Notes: generated by a model from the letters alone, not told the origin. DNA of 23,527 nucleotides from an uncultured Eubacteriales bacterium (GCA_902492655.1 CABUMF010000029.1:1-23527), one strand, 5' to 3'. Positions 15,529 to 22,714 are shown, counted from the stretch's first letter. Program-made: numbers and translations.

Positions 15529-15952
15529 TTTCAGCCACCATATCTATCGCTTCAAAGTACCCGTTTATTCCCTTGCCGTAGATTTGACCTTTGCAAACGG
15601 GGGCAATAACCGAAATCTTTCTGAAATCCTCACGCTCGTAAATGTTTGAAATGTGAACCTCATATGTCGGAACATCGACCGAAGCAACAGCGTCCCGAAT
15701 CGCGTAACTGTAGTGGGTGTAGGCACCGGGATTTATAATAATCGCATCTGCGTTTTTGTACGCCGAATGAATGATGTCCACAATCCTGCCCTCGTAGTTT
15801 GACTGAAAGGACTTTATCTCAACGCCCTTTTTTTCACCGTATTCCTTAATTTTTCCGACAATATCGGAAAGCGTGTCCGTTCCGTAAATACCCTTTTCAC
15901 GAATACCCGTCATATTAAGATTAACACCGTGAATCAAAAACACCTTTTTCAT
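15521..15952 (-). CDS. aroQ: Type II 3-dehydroquinate dehydratase
   Basis: A 143-residue protein of the dodecameric type II enzyme family, which converts 3-dehydroquinate to 3-dehydroshikimate in the shikimate pathway. Visible motifs: HGVNLNMTGIREKGIYG (flexible lid, catalytic Arg and Tyr), INPGAYTHYSYAIRDAV, EVHISNIYEREDFR (catalytic His) and APVCKGQIYGKGINGY. Some positions deviate from the common form: Val for Pro in GPNLN, and Tyr-Gly-Lys in the GQISGFG region. The catalytic residues remain. The start overlaps the upstream endonuclease IV-like gene by 4 bp (ATGA), and its end overlaps the peptidase gene. It belongs to a tight minus-strand operon. Confidence 0.93.
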   Translation of the reverse strand: MKKVFLIHGVNLNMTGIREKGIYGTDTLSDIVGKIKEYGEKKGVEIKSFQSNYEGRIVDIIHSAYKNADAIIINPGAYTHYSYAIRDAVASVDVPTYEVHISNIYEREDFRKISVIAPVCKGQIYGKGINGYFEAIDMVAENG

Positions 15953-16812
15953 GATAGCTTATCCTCCATAATTTTCTTCATATAAAGTGCATCCTTGCCT
16001 TGCGTACCGGCAGACTCGCAAATCACCCTGGGCGTCATGCCCCGTTTCGCAATAACCTCTGCCAAAGGCTCAAAATCAGGGCCGAAAAGCTCATCTTCAA
16101 AGGTCAAATGCCGTTTTTCACCCATGTGAGTGTACTCGATTTTGCTGAAATGGATATGCATATTATTCGTTCTGTCCGCACCGATTTTCTTTTGGAACAC
16201 ATCTATTACGCTTTCAAAAGCCGAAGAACAAAAAAGTGCGCCCATACCCCTTGCGTGAAGGTGACCGAAATCCACCGTCGGCAAAAGGGATTCGTGAACA
16301 GAGCAGACCTCGGCGGTTTCTCTCTCGTCTCCGAGCTGATTGAGCTTACCCATGGTTTCAATGCACAACCGCACACAATCGAGCCCTTCGCCCCTCATGC
16401 GGTCGAGTGTGCGCAATATGAGAGCCTTTGAAAGCTCCACTCCCTCACGCCTTGTAAGCTTGCCGGCCGCACCCATGTGAACCACAACCCTGTCCGCTCC
16501 CATAGCCTTTGCGGCGCGGGCGGAGGACATGATGTAGCCTATACTTTTTTCCTGCTTTTCCGGGTCGGGCGTTGCAAGGTTAACATAATACGGAGAATGG
16601 ACGCTCAATGCAATTCCGTACTTTACCGCCTCGCCTTTTAAGATTTCGCAGGCATCGGTTGATATTTTAACCCCTCGTCCGCACTCATATTCATATGCGT
16701 CAAGCCCGAGCCCTGCAAGCCATCGGGGCATCTCGAGTGACGATTTTCCGCCGTTTTCGTAAAAATCATCAGGATTTCCGCCGGGCCCGAATTTTATGTC
16801 GGATATACTCAT
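15949..16812 (-). CDS. Endonuclease IV-like TIM-barrel protein
   Basis: A 287-residue protein related to deoxyribonuclease IV (Nfo). Metal-ligand motifs of the family appear in order: SVHSPYYVNLA, RVVVHMGAAG, CIETMGKLNQLG, TVDFGHLHARG, NMHIHFSKIEYTHMGEKRH and RVICESAG. Nfo cleaves DNA 5' to abasic sites with a tri-zinc centre. The length fits, and the signature residues are kept, so an AP endonuclease is plausible. However, members of this superfamily in operons with sugar isomerase-like proteins may have other substrates. GGAG lies 6 nt before the ATG. It is preceded by a second, smaller TIM barrel of the same clan (30 bp gap). Confidence 0.82.
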   Translation of the reverse strand: MSISDIKFGPGGNPDDFYENGGKSSLEMPRWLAGLGLDAYEYECGRGVKISTDACEILKGEAVKYGIALSVHSPYYVNLATPDPEKQEKSIGYIMSSARAAKAMGADRVVVHMGAAGKLTRREGVELSKALILRTLDRMRGEGLDCVRLCIETMGKLNQLGDERETAEVCSVHESLLPTVDFGHLHARGMGALFCSSAFESVIDVFQKKIGADRTNNMHIHFSKIEYTHMGEKRHLTFEDELFGPDFEPLAEVIAKRGMTPRVICESAGTQGKDALYMKKIMEDKLS

Positions 16813-16842
16813 TATAATCTCCGTTTCCTTAAATTCCTCACA

Positions 16843-17568
16843 TTACATAAAGTTTTCTTTAAGATACCTGCAGCCTTGCCTGAGCTCCTCAAGATTTTTG
16901 CCTATATTCTCATTTTCTATGATGAGATACTCGGTTTCCTTCGCCGCCTTAATGAGGCTTTCAAAGTCCACAACTCCCGCTCCTGCGGCTACATCTCGCG
17001 TCATATCGGTATCCTTTACATGGATGACCTTAATTCTGTCCGCATACTTTTTTGCGACCTCAACGGGGTTTACGCCTGCGATTGCGGCGTGACCTGTGTC
17101 AAGCTCAAGGCACACATTTTGAGGCTCTGTGTTTTCGAGTAAAATATCAAGAGCCCACTTGCCGCCAAACTGCTTTTTAAACTCCTGGCGGTGGTTGTGA
17201 TAGCCGAAGCAAATCCCGTCCGCCTTCAGCATTTTGCCTATTTTATCAAGCCTTTTTCCGAAATTTGCCCAACCTTCGGCGTCATCGAAATCTGCCCAAG
17301 GGATATGCACCGTCTTTGCGCCGATTGCGTTTAAGTAAGAAAGCGTTTCATCATATTTTTCCTCAAAATCCTGACAGCCAAGATGAGCACCGTATGCTTT
17401 AAGCCCGTTCTTTTCAAGCTCCGAAAGCATTTCCTCCGCCGAAAGTCCTCGAAAACCCGCAAATTCAACGCCGTCAAAGCCCAAAACCGAAGCTGCACAA
17501 AGTGCGGTCTTAATACCCTTTTCGTCCGTAATGTCATGAATTGAATAAAGCTGAACACCTATTTTCAA
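16843..17568 (-). CDS. Sugar phosphate isomerase/epimerase-family TIM barrel
   Basis: Start chosen at TTG 17568 (MKIGVQLYSIHD), with GGAGG at 17578-17582, 9 nt away; the TTG two codons earlier leaves only 3 nt. The 241-residue protein has the xylose isomerase-like barrel: GFDGVEFAGF, YGAHLG, CFGYHNHRQEF, CLELDTGHAAIAG and IKVIHVKDTD, with metal ligands Glu, Asp, His and a final Glu in LIIENENIG. Such proteins isomerise or epimerise sugars or sugar acids; the substrate cannot be read. A perfect consensus promoter stands upstream, making this the first gene of the operon that continues to aroQ and beyond. The 15-nt leader found here is shared with the mannosidase gene. Confidence 0.88.
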   Translation of the reverse strand: MKIGVQLYSIHDITDEKGIKTALCAASVLGFDGVEFAGFRGLSAEEMLSELEKNGLKAYGAHLGCQDFEEKYDETLSYLNAIGAKTVHIPWADFDDAEGWANFGKRLDKIGKMLKADGICFGYHNHRQEFKKQFGGKWALDILLENTEPQNVCLELDTGHAAIAGVNPVEVAKKYADRIKVIHVKDTDMTRDVAAGAGVVDFESLIKAAKETEYLIIENENIGKNLEELRQGCRYLKENFM

Positions 17569-17581
17569 AGTCAAATTCCTC

Positions 17582-17596
17582 CATTGCTTTTTTTAT
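17582..17596 (-). repeat. 15-nt leader element, copy 2
   Basis: Read on the minus strand, ATAAAAAAAGCAATG lies three bases after the -10 box and directly before the GGAGG of the sugar isomerase-like gene. It is identical to 4020-4034. Confidence 0.55.
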
Positions 17597-17599
17597 GTA

Positions 17600-17628
17600 A
17601 TTATACACCGAATAAGCCCTTTTGTCAA
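17600..17628 (-). promoter_or_regulatory. Perfect sigma-A promoter of sugar isomerase-like gene operon
   Basis: On the minus strand: TTGACA (17623-17628), 17-bp spacer, TATAAT (17600-17605); both boxes match the consensus exactly. It is divergent from the dpaA promoter. Confidence 0.85.
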
Positions 17629-17638
17629 TCTGTTTTTC

Positions 17639-17665
17639 ACACAGTCGAAAAAATAACATAGTATA
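17639..17665 (+). promoter_or_regulatory. Sigma-K-like promoter of dpaA operon
   Basis: CATAGTATA (17657-17665) matches the sigma-K -10 consensus CATANNNTA at all fixed positions, with AC (17639-17640) 16 bp upstream as the -35 element. In Bacillus subtilis the homologous spoVF operon is transcribed by sigma-K in the mother cell. No vegetative -35/-10 pair fits this position. The assignment is an inference from consensus and gene content. Confidence 0.6.
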
Positions 17666-17697
17666 TAATTGAAGATGATTTTATCGGAGGATATGCG

Positions 17698-18516
17698 ATG
17701 AAAAACATATTGATTCTCGGCAATTCGGAAAGGCAGAAGATACTTTCCGAGCTGCTTTCGGGTTCACATAATGTCATGCACTTCAAAAGGAGCGTTACAA
17801 AGGATGCCCTCGAGATTTCCGATGCCGTAATTTTGCCTCTTCCTGCAAACGACGGAAATTTTATTTCAGACAGCGAAATTAAAATATCGGATATTTTCGG
17901 CTTCGGAAAAAAGCTTTATATAGGCGGAAAAATAGGTAAAGAGTTCGCACCGTACAAAAACAGCAACACCATAATTGACTATACAGAGCAAGAAAGCTTT
18001 GCCGCAAAAAACGCCGTTCCCACAGCGGAGGCGGCGATAATGCTTGCCCTCGGTGAAAACCCTTTTACGATAAACCGCTCGGTTTGCGTAATTTCGGGGT
18101 ACGGGAAGATAGGCAAAGCACTGCTTCCTCGCCTTCTGGCTTTGGAAGCTACGGTTTATACGGTTGCAAGAAGCGAGCAGGCAAGAGAGCAGGCAAAGGC
18201 TTTGGGCGCAACAAGCATTTCCTTTGACGAAACAGACAAAATCGGGAATGTCGACACCGTTTTTAACACCGTACCGCATAGGGTTATTTGTGAAAAGGAG
18301 CTTCGTGCGCTTCGACCAAAGCTTGTGATAGACCTTGCCTCATCCCCCGGCGGCTGCGATTTTGATGCCGCAAAAAGCCTTGGGATAAAAGCAATTCACG
18401 CCCTCGCTCTGCCCGGTAAGCACTTCCCGAAAACAGCCGCGGAAATAACCGCAGAAACGATTCTAGATATAATAAACCAACAAAGAAACGGAGATATACT
18501 TAATGAACAACAATAA
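17698..18516 (+). CDS. dpaA: Dipicolinate synthase subunit A
   Basis: A 272-residue protein like SpoVFA. The N-terminal part (MKNILILGNSERQKILSELL) is the DpaA-specific domain, and the C-terminal half is a Rossmann dehydrogenase fold with VCVISGYGKIGKALLPRL as the nucleotide-binding loop and VIDLASSPGGCDFDAAKSLG near the end. With DpaB it makes dipicolinic acid from the lysine-pathway intermediate dihydrodipicolinate, in the mother cell during sporulation; the product is moved into the forespore to protect it. It is slightly shorter than the Bacillus protein (about 297 residues). GGAGG lies 7 nt before ATG. Its end overlaps dpaB by 14 bp. Confidence 0.94.
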   Translation: MKNILILGNSERQKILSELLSGSHNVMHFKRSVTKDALEISDAVILPLPANDGNFISDSEIKISDIFGFGKKLYIGGKIGKEFAPYKNSNTIIDYTEQESFAAKNAVPTAEAAIMLALGENPFTINRSVCVISGYGKIGKALLPRLLALEATVYTVARSEQAREQAKALGATSISFDETDKIGNVDTVFNTVPHRVICEKELRALRPKLVIDLASSPGGCDFDAAKSLGIKAIHALALPGKHFPKTAAEITAETILDIINQQRNGDILNEQQ

Positions 18517-19087
18517 ATCCATGACTCTCGGCTTTGCTATAACGGGGTCATACTGCACATTCAAAAGAGTAATTCCCGAGCTGAAAAAGCTTTGCGACAA
18601 CGGGATAAAGGTGATACCCTTCATGTCCGAAAACGCCTACACAACCGACACACGCTTCGGCAAGGCAAGTGAATTTATAGATGAAGTTGAAAAAATAACG
18701 GGCGAGAGCGTAATTCACACCATAGCCGGAAGCGAGCCCGTAGGCCCGAAGAATATACTTGATGCGCTTGTTATTGCGCCCTGCACCGGAAATACCCTTG
18801 CAAAAATAGCTTCCGGGATTACCGACACCGCCGTAACCATGGCGGCAAAGGCGACCTTAAGAAATCAAAATCCGCTTATTATTGCGGTTTCCACAAATGA
18901 CGGTCTGGGGGCGAACGCAAAGAACATCGGAACCCTTTTGAACACCGAAAATGTATATTTCGTGCCATTCGGTCAGGACCTTCCCGAGAAAAAGCCGGCA
19001 TCCCTTGTAGCTCACATGGATTATATAGACAAAACGGTATCTTTCGCCTGTGAAGGACGGCAAATTCAGCCGGTGATAATGTCATGA
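18503..19087 (+). CDS. dpaB: Dipicolinate synthase subunit B (flavoprotein)
   Basis: A 194-residue protein of the Dfp/UbiX-type flavoprotein fold, matching SpoVFB: LGFAITGSYCTFKRVIPELK at the N-terminus, and the flavin-site region IAPCTGNTLAKIASGITDTA with AVTMAAKATLRN. It is the partner of DpaA in dipicolinate synthesis. GGAG lies about 9 nt before ATG. Overlap with dpaA (14 bp) and with the following subtilase gene (4 bp, ATGA) shows a translationally coupled three-gene operon. Presence of both dpa genes implies that the host makes endospores. Confidence 0.95.
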   Translation: MNNNKSMTLGFAITGSYCTFKRVIPELKKLCDNGIKVIPFMSENAYTTDTRFGKASEFIDEVEKITGESVIHTIAGSEPVGPKNILDALVIAPCTGNTLAKIASGITDTAVTMAAKATLRNQNPLIIAVSTNDGLGANAKNIGTLLNTENVYFVPFGQDLPEKKPASLVAHMDYIDKTVSFACEGRQIQPVIMS

Positions 19088-20004
19088 AGCTTTCGGACTA
19101 TAAGGTTATAGGAATACGCTCCGAGCAGCCCAAGGAGGTTTTGGATTACGGCGTAATAATGAGCGGTGCACCTCTTGAATGGAGCGAAACACGGGGCGAG
19201 GGTGTGCGCGTGGGCGTAATAGATACGGGGGTTGACCTTCGGCATGACGACCTGTCGCAGGGCATCATGGACGCAGTCAGCTTTGTTCCCGGGGTTTCCT
19301 CTGCGCAGGACGATAACGGTCACGGAACCCATGTGTGCGGAATTATAGGAGCAAGGAAAAACGGTCGGGGCGTTGTGGGAGTTGCGCCCGAATGTGAGCT
19401 TTATGTTGCAAAGGCATTCGATAAGGACGGAAACAGCAACTTTCAGTCTGTGATGAAAAGCATTGACTGGCTTATCAAAAAGCGTGTTCATGTTATAAAT
19501 ATGTCTTTTTCATCCCAGACCGGCTCACCCTCCTACGAGTCGGTACTCCAAAGAGCGCACGACAGCGGAATAACCCTTGTTTGTGCTGCCGGAAATGACG
19601 GCAAAAAAGGAAGAAGCACAATCGGGTATCCGGGAAAGTTCGCTCAGACCATAACCGTAACGGCGGTTGATATTAACAAACGAACTCCCGACTTCAGCTC
19701 CTTCGGGTACGAATCGGAGCTATGCGCGGCAGGAGTGAATGTTTATTCCACATATGTGGGCAATTCCTACGCAAGCCTCAGCGGAACATCAATGGCGGCA
19801 CCGATTATTGCGGGGGCGGCGGCAATAATTGATGCAAAAGGTCAAAGACGCTACAGAAGGCATTTAACACCCGATGAAATCAGGTTTTGCCTTCATATGT
19901 ACACCGAGGATATAAGCCGTAAGGGCTGGGACAAAAGCTACGGCTTCGGTCTTTTCAGCTTCGGAAGACTTGAAAAGAGCGAATATATTAACCTTCCGAG
20001 GTGA
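19084..20004 (+). CDS. Intracellular subtilase (S8) in dpa operon
   Basis: A 306-residue subtilisin-family protease with a complete catalytic triad: Asp47 in VGVIDTGVD, His80 in NGHGTH and Ser236 in SGTSMAAP, plus oxyanion Asn171 in AAGND. There is no signal peptide; a ~38-residue N-terminal extension (MKLSDYKVIGIRSEQPKEVL) could act as a short inhibitory propeptide, as in intracellular subtilisins (Isp). The ATG overlaps the dpaB stop by 4 bp, so it should be made in the mother cell with dipicolinate synthase. The Clostridium germination proteases CspA/B/C are also subtilases made in the mother cell and packed into spores, but are longer. A role in spore maturation or germination is inferred only from context. 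A simple house-keeping Isp is the alternative. Confidence 0.92.
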   Translation: MKLSDYKVIGIRSEQPKEVLDYGVIMSGAPLEWSETRGEGVRVGVIDTGVDLRHDDLSQGIMDAVSFVPGVSSAQDDNGHGTHVCGIIGARKNGRGVVGVAPECELYVAKAFDKDGNSNFQSVMKSIDWLIKKRVHVINMSFSSQTGSPSYESVLQRAHDSGITLVCAAGNDGKKGRSTIGYPGKFAQTITVTAVDINKRTPDFSSFGYESELCAAGVNVYSTYVGNSYASLSGTSMAAPIIAGAAAIIDAKGQRRYRRHLTPDEIRFCLHMYTEDISRKGWDKSYGFGLFSFGRLEKSEYINLPR

Positions 20005-20040
20005 ATGCTTTTTTATTTGTCTGTATATATTATAACATAA

Positions 20041-20059
20041 GCAAGTGAAAAAAACTTGC
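20041..20059 (+). terminator. Weak hairpin after subtilase gene
   Basis: GCAAGT (20041-20046) pairs with ACTTGC (20054-20059) around an A-rich loop; the tail GTTGTTTG is only partly T-rich. It is a possible terminator of the dpaAB-subtilase operon. An earlier T6 run (20010-20015) lies behind an even shorter ACCT/AGGT hairpin. Confidence 0.35.
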
Positions 20060-20060
20060 G

Positions 20061-20168
20061 TTGTTTGAAAAGAAAAAAATTTAATTGATTTTGTAAATAA
20101 ATAATTATTTATTAAATACAGTATTATTAAAATTAATCTTATTCTTTTAAAATCTTATTAGTAATAAC
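20061..20168. other. AT-rich tract, possible DNA unwinding element
   Basis: About 105 bp of nearly pure A/T between the subtilase gene and the dyad array. Within it AATAAATAATTATTTATT (20096-20113) is a perfect 18-bp palindrome. The composition differs sharply from the flanking genes and would melt easily. Confidence 0.5.
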
Positions 20169-20172
20169 CTTT

Positions 20173-20237
20173 TGTCATGAGGGTTATGACATCAGTGTCA
20201 CCACCCCCCTGACACGATTGTCACCACCCCCATGACA
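20173..20237. repeat. Three 19-bp dyads at exact 23-bp period
   Basis: Each unit is TGTCA-N9-TGACA: 20173-20191, 20196-20214 and 20219-20237, starting 23 bp apart. The inner 9 bases are also conserved if unit 1 is read on the plus strand and units 2 and 3 on the minus strand: TGAGGGTTA, GGGGGGTGG and TGGGGGTGG. Units 1 and 3 then agree at 16 of 19 positions. This is iteron-like or an operator array; no known regulator is recognised. Confidence 0.75.
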
Positions 20238-20260
20238 CAGTTGCATTACGAAATTTAAAA

Positions 20261-20292
20261 TGTGGATAACTTTGTGGATAGAGTGTGGATAA
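20261..20292 (-). promoter_or_regulatory. Cluster of three DnaA-box-like sites
   Basis: TGTGGATAA (20261-20269), TGTGGATAG (20273-20281) and TGTGGATAA (20284-20292). The first and third are exact complements of the DnaA box TTATCCACA; the second differs at one base. All point the same way with starts 12 and 11 bp apart, close to one helical turn. They lie 28 bp upstream of the GH95 -35 box. Confidence 0.7.
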
Positions 20293-20320
20293 CTCAAAAT
20301 TAAATTTACAAAATTATGTA

Positions 20321-20349
20321 TTTACAAATAGTTGATGATATGATACAAT
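20321..20349 (+). promoter_or_regulatory. Promoter of GH95 gene
   Basis: TTTACA (20321-20326), 17-bp spacer, TACAAT (20344-20349), then GGAGG (20364-20368) 8 nt before ATG 20377. Confidence 0.65.
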
Positions 20350-20376
20350 AGGGTTAAAAACAAGGAGGAGAGGAAC

Positions 20377-22668
20377 ATGGAGCATACACTTAAATACTCA
20401 TCACCGGCAAGGATTTTTGAAGAAAGCTTTGTAATGGGAGGCGGCTCTTTGGGGGCATCGGTTTACGCAAATCCGACGAACGACCGCATTTCCCTTAATT
20501 GCGATACATTCTGGTCGGGCATTCCGGGAGATGAAATTGAGGATAAAACCGAGGAAATAAAGAAGCTTCAGGAGCTTATGAGAGAGGGCAAGGTTATAGA
20601 AGCCGAGGAACACACCGCAAAAAATATTCTGAACAGGAATGTTGCAAGCTACCTTCCCGTGGGAAATATTTACATAAAATCCGACGGTGAATACTCGAAC
20701 TACAAAAGAACACTCGACCTTAAAACTGCGGTTGCAGATTTAACCTACAGCGTAGGCGGTGTAAACTTCCGGCGCGAATATTTTGTGAGCTATCCCGATT
20801 CGTGCATTGCGGTAAGGATAACGGCGGACAAGCCAAAATCCGTTTCCTTCACTCTTTCGGCGGAAACGGCTTTCAAGGGAGGCTTCAAGGAGGAAAACGG
20901 GATATTATATATGAGCGGAGAAGCTCCGATTTCCACCTTCGAGGAGGACGGAAAAGTCATTCTCGATTACCGGGATAATCCTGACGAGCGTGGCATAAGC
21001 TTCACCGCCGGAATTAGTGTCATTGCGGATTCCTGCGTTTATTCCTACGGGGATTTGACGGTTGAAAACTCAGACGAGGCGGTTATTTTTATTTGCATTG
21101 AAACAAGCTACAACGGCTTTGATGTTCCGCCCCACGAAAAAGGAAGGGACCATTTTGCGCTTTGCAAAGCACGCATTGAAGGGCTTTCAGATTATGATAA
21201 AATTAAGGAAAGGCACATTTCGGACTTTTCCGCCCTTTACGGCAGAGCCGAAATAAGTCTTTCCGAAAAGGAAAATGATTTGGACACGGATGTTCGCCTT
21301 ATGGGCTTTGACGGAAGTGATACGGGGCTTTACGAGCTGATTTTCAACTTCGGAAGATACCTTATGATTTCCTCCTCGAGGGAAGGCACAGAGGCTACAA
21401 ATCTGCAAGGAATATGGAACGAAAAAACCGTTCCGCCGTGGCGGTCGGACTACACCGTAAACATAAACACGGAGATGAATTACTGGCCCTCGTTCCCGTG
21501 CAATCTTGCGGAGTGCTTTGAGCCCTTTTTGACACAGCTTGAAAAGATGCATGAAACAGGGCGTAACACCGCTAAAAAAATGTACGGCGCAAGGGGCTTT
21601 ACTGCGCATCACAACTCGGACATCTGGGGCAGAACCACGCCCGTAAGCGGCAATGCAGGCAGAAACGCTTGCGTGTGGGGCTACTGGAACATGGCGTCGG
21701 GGTGGATGGCGGTTCAGCTATATGACCTTTATGAGTACACCCTCGACAAAGCTGTCCTCAAGGACAGAATTTACCCCATAATGAAGGATGCAGCGGAGTT
21801 TTACATTGATATTATGGTGGAGGACGAGGACGGAACGAATATAGTTTTCCCCTCAACCTCTCCCGAAAACAGGTACATATTAAACGGAGAAAGATGCTCA
21901 ATCGCAAAGACGACAACAATGACCGTAAGCATCATAAAGGAGCTTTTTGACAGGATAGAAAAATCCTGCGAAATACTGGGAATTGACAGGGATTTTGCGG
22001 AAAAAATCAAAAAAATAAAGCTTCCCGACTATAAATGCGACTCTGAAGGAAGACTTTTGGAATGGGAGAACGAAAAACAGGAGGCTGACCGCAACCACAG
22101 GCATGTTTCACACCTTTTCAGTCTGTTCCCCGGGGAGCTTATAAGCCCCGAAAAAACTCCCGAGGTTGCTAAAATGTGCAAAAAATCCCTTGAAGCAAGG
22201 GGTGACGGAGGAACGGGCTGGAGCCTTGCTTGGAAGGTAAACCTTTACGCAAAGCTTCTTTTGGGCGACCGTGCGCTGGATATTCTTAAAAATCAGCTTA
22301 ACCTTGTAAGGGGTGACGGCACATCATATGTCGGCATGGTAGGCGGAACATATCCCAATATGCTCTGCGCTCATCCACCGTTTCAGATTGACGGCAATTT
22401 CGGTGCCGCATCGGGAATTGCAAATATGCTGCTTCAAAGCGAATCCGGCAAAATAACAGTTTTACCGGCTCTCCCCAAAGCGTGGGCAAACGGCAGCTTT
22501 AAGGGACTTTTGGCAAAGGGAAATGTGGCGGTTGACGCATCTTGGCATGACTGCAAGGTTACAAGCCTCACCCTAACTCCCCACGCCCATGTCAAAACCG
22601 AGGTCGTGGCAAACGGGCAAAGCTTCAGCTTAGAGCTCACTCCAGAAAAAGCGGTTAAGCTTATATAA
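20377..22668 (+). CDS. GH95 alpha-L-fucosidase (or alpha-L-galactosidase)
   Basis: A 763-residue enzyme matching GH95 throughout. The N-terminal beta-sandwich starts SSPARIFEESFVMGGGSLGASVY with ISLNCDTFWSG. The alpha/alpha barrel has NLQGIWNEKTVPPW and DYTVNINTEMNYWP (the Asn-x-Asn pair that positions the catalytic water), GFTAHHNSDIWGRT, FPSTSPEN (general-acid Glu region), NHRHVSHLFSLFPGE, GDGGTGWSLAWK and HPPFQIDGNFG (Asp that activates the Asn residues). A short C-terminal beta domain follows. GH95 enzymes invert and release alpha-1,2-linked L-fucose, or L-galactose in plant glycans. There is no signal peptide, so substrates would be imported oligosaccharides. It stands alone behind its own promoter and the dyad/DnaA-box region, with a strong terminator. 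Confidence 0.95.
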   Translation: MEHTLKYSSPARIFEESFVMGGGSLGASVYANPTNDRISLNCDTFWSGIPGDEIEDKTEEIKKLQELMREGKVIEAEEHTAKNILNRNVASYLPVGNIYIKSDGEYSNYKRTLDLKTAVADLTYSVGGVNFRREYFVSYPDSCIAVRITADKPKSVSFTLSAETAFKGGFKEENGILYMSGEAPISTFEEDGKVILDYRDNPDERGISFTAGISVIADSCVYSYGDLTVENSDEAVIFICIETSYNGFDVPPHEKGRDHFALCKARIEGLSDYDKIKERHISDFSALYGRAEISLSEKENDLDTDVRLMGFDGSDTGLYELIFNFGRYLMISSSREGTEATNLQGIWNEKTVPPWRSDYTVNINTEMNYWPSFPCNLAECFEPFLTQLEKMHETGRNTAKKMYGARGFTAHHNSDIWGRTTPVSGNAGRNACVWGYWNMASGWMAVQLYDLYEYTLDKAVLKDRIYPIMKDAAEFYIDIMVEDEDGTNIVFPSTSPENRYILNGERCSIAKTTTMTVSIIKELFDRIEKSCEILGIDRDFAEKIKKIKLPDYKCDSEGRLLEWENEKQEADRNHRHVSHLFSLFPGELISPEKTPEVAKMCKKSLEARGDGGTGWSLAWKVNLYAKLLLGDRALDILKNQLNLVRGDGTSYVGMVGGTYPNMLCAHPPFQIDGNFGAASGIANMLLQSESGKITVLPALPKAWANGSFKGLLAKGNVAVDASWHDCKVTSLTLTPHAHVKTEVVANGQSFSLELTPEKAVKLI

Positions 22669-22679
22669 ACTTCAAAAAA

Positions 22680-22714
22680 CGGGCTGTATCCTTGGTTTGA
22701 TACAGCCCGGGTTT
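22680..22714. terminator. Bidirectional terminator between GH95 and DUF1846 genes
   Basis: CGGGCTGTATC (22680-22690), loop of 8, GATACAGCCCG (22699-22709): a perfect 11-bp stem. It is followed on the plus strand by GGTTTTT and on the minus strand by TTTTTTG, so it serves both convergent genes. Confidence 0.93.

Larger units (their letters stand above)
20005..20376. other. 372-bp intergenic region with origin-like architecture
   Basis: No coding potential is seen. In order the region holds a weak hairpin, a ~105-bp AT-rich tract with an 18-bp AT palindrome, three 19-bp dyads at 23-bp spacing, three DnaA-box-like 9-mers, and the promoter and ribosome site of the GH95 gene. It is the only gap above 300 bp in the window. 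Confidence 0.8.

Noticed and set aside
20173..20237. Possible short CRISPR array
   Set aside because: The period is only 23 bp with 4-bp linkers, the units are dyads in mixed orientation, and there are no cas genes.
20061..20292. Firm call of the chromosomal oriC
   Set aside because: DnaA boxes and an AT tract are present, but dnaA, dnaN, rpmH or other usual neighbours are not in the window; kept as a finding, not as an origin feature.
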